A DNA stretch of 7,023 nt from an uncultured Mesorhizobium sp. (GTDB lineage: Bacteria; Pseudomonadota; Alphaproteobacteria; Rhizobiales; Rhizobiaceae). This document shows positions 6,164 through 7,023 of this stretch, piece by piece. The notes beneath the pieces were generated by a model. The model saw only the letters and a list, made by a program, of their open reading frames with translations, was not told the DNA's origin and searched no databases. Within the stretch, counting starts at the first letter, position 1, and the number at the start of each line of letters is the position of its first letter. The stretch is from the NCBI GenBank assembly GCA_937958475.1, contig CALFXR010000124.1, positions 1 to 7,023 on the forward strand, in the 5' to 3' direction. The position numbers and the translations under genes are program-made.

Positions 6164-6967
6164 ATGGCAATCGAAAACGCGGTCAGCGCGGAAGAGATCA
6201 GGGTCGATGCCGCCAAGATGCACATCTCGGAGACCGAGGTGGCGGTCGACATCGTCGGCATGCACAAATGGTACGGCGAGTTCCACGTGCTGAAGGACAT
6301 CAACCTCAGGGTCATGCGCGGCGAGCGCATCGTCGTCTGCGGCCCGTCCGGTTCCGGCAAGTCGACGCTGATCCGCTGCATCAACCGGCTGGAGGAGCAC
6401 CAGAAGGGCAAGATCATCGTCGACAAGATCGAACTGACCAACGATCTGAAGCGCATCGACGAGATCCGCCGCGAAGTCGGCATGGTCTTCCAGCACTTCA
6501 ACCTGTTCCCGCATCTGACCATCCTGGAGAACTGCACGCTGGCGCCGATCTGGGTGCGCAAGATGCCGAAGAAGCAGGCCGAGGAAGTCGCCATGCACTT
6601 TCTCACCCGCGTCAAGATCCCCGAGCAGGCGCTCAAATACCCGGGCCAGCTGTCGGGCGGCCAGCAGCAGCGCGTGGCGATCGCCCGCTCGCTGTGCATG
6701 AACCCGCGCATCATGCTCTTCGACGAGCCGACGTCGGCGCTCGACCCCGAGATGATCAAGGAAGTGCTCGAGACCATGGTCGGGCTCGCCGAGGAAGGCA
6801 TGACCATGCTCTGCGTCACGCACGAGATGGGCTTCGCCCGCAAGGTCGCCAACCGCGTCATCTTCATGGACGCCGGCCAGATCGTCGAGCAGAACACGCC
6901 CTCGCAGTTCTTCGACCATCCCCAGCACGAGCGCACCAAGCTCTTCCTCAGCCAGATCCTGCACTGA
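6164..6967 (+). CDS. aapP: General L-amino acid ABC transporter, ATP-binding protein AapP
   Basis: AapP is the cytoplasmic ATPase that, as a dimer, powers AapQM through their EAA loops. The 267-aa product carries every ABC motif: an aromatic A-loop residue in KWYG (35-38), Walker A GPSGSGKST (60-68), Q-loop Gln110 (VFQHFNLFPH), signature LSGGQQQR (163-170), Walker B IMLFDE with Glu188, D-loop SALD (191-194) and H-loop His220 (VTHEMGFA). HFNLFPHLT is typical of polar amino acid transporter ATPases (GlnQ/HisP group). The N-terminal lead of about 28 residues before the ABC fold is polar and slightly long, but the ATG at 6164 has an excellent AAGGGGA (6151-6157) six bases upstream, which fixes the start. 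It is the last gene of the operon, 37 bases after aapM. I see no defect in any catalytic residue. Confidence 0.96.
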   Translation: MAIENAVSAEEIRVDAAKMHISETEVAVDIVGMHKWYGEFHVLKDINLRVMRGERIVVCGPSGSGKSTLIRCINRLEEHQKGKIIVDKIELTNDLKRIDEIRREVGMVFQHFNLFPHLTILENCTLAPIWVRKMPKKQAEEVAMHFLTRVKIPEQALKYPGQLSGGQQQRVAIARSLCMNPRIMLFDEPTSALDPEMIKEVLETMVGLAEEGMTMLCVTHEMGFARKVANRVIFMDAGQIVEQNTPSQFFDHPQHERTKLFLSQILH

Positions 6968-6977
6968 GCGAGCGCCA

Positions 6978-7009
6978 CTCCTCGCCCCCACGAATGTGGG
7001 GGAGAGGTG
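6978..7009 (+). terminator. Stem-loop after aapP, possible operon terminator
   Basis: Eighteen bases past the aapP stop, CCCCCAC (6985-6991) pairs perfectly with GTGGGGG (6996-7002) around a GAAT loop. After one G-A mismatch the stem continues with CCTC/GAGG (6980-6983 with 7004-7007), and after a T-T mismatch one more C-G pair. No T-run follows, so it is not a classical intrinsic terminator, but it is the only strong structure after the operon. Confidence 0.5.
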
Positions 7010-7023
7010 GCTCGGGCGAAGCC
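6978..7023. repeat. Palindromic intergenic element (REP-like), cut by window edge
   Basis: The CCCCCAC-loop-GTGGGGG hairpin is followed by GAGAGGTGGCTCGGGCGAAGCC, which opens a second inverted repeat (GGCT at 7009-7012, AGCC at 7020-7023) that reaches the window end. A G/C-run hairpin followed by GGGGAGAGGTGGC and then a second palindrome resembles short interspersed palindromic repeats that I recall from intergenic regions of Hyphomicrobiales genomes. Membership is from memory of the motif style and only one, incomplete, copy is visible here. Confidence 0.45.

Noticed and set aside
4936..6978. 680-codon minus-strand open frame opposite aapM and aapP
   Set aside because: It lies opposite genes with complete permease and ABC motifs. 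Its sequence shows the same shadow composition and no domain.

Overview
The window is GC-rich, with G or C at most third codon positions. It looks like chromosomal DNA of an alphaproteobacterium in the order Hyphomicrobiales (Rhizobiales). The main reason is a complete aapJQMP-type general L-amino acid ABC transporter operon close to a metC-type cystathionine beta-lyase, a neighbourhood known from Rhizobium and relatives. The genus cannot be fixed from the sequence; a Mesorhizobium-like or related family is a guess.

Layout. Bases 15-335 hold a small unrecognised plus-strand gene with a good ribosome binding site. It converges on metC (minus strand, 387-1556). The 51 bases between the two stop codons are built almost wholly of an 11-bp tandem repeat. 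metC is divergent from a PAP2-family membrane phosphatase gene (plus strand, about 1555-2424, start uncertain), and the two start regions abut or overlap. A 263-base gap (2425-2687) carries a plausible CTTGAC-type promoter and an A-rich leader for aapJ. The operon follows on the plus strand: aapJ (2688-3716), a perfect 11-bp stem-loop in the 60-base gap, aapQ (3777-4967), aapM starting one base after the aapQ stop (4969-6126), and aapP (6164-6967). The window ends inside a palindromic intergenic element that could also terminate the operon.

How the genes work together. AapJ binds amino acids in the periplasm, AapQ and AapM form the inner-membrane channel, and AapP supplies ATP hydrolysis. The stem-loop after aapJ fits the usual need for more binding protein than membrane and ATPase subunits. 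MetC makes homocysteine from cystathionine, so it shares the amino acid theme, but it is on the opposite strand and need not be co-regulated. The PAP2 protein has no evident functional link to the operon.

I see no mobile element, CRISPR array, tRNA, rRNA or undescribed multi-gene system. The observations worth following concern non-coding structure: the aapJ/aapQ stem-loop, the (ARN)5 tract beside the aapJ ribosome binding site, the tandem array containing both convergent stop codons, the unsettled PAP2 start, and the palindromic repeat at the right edge.
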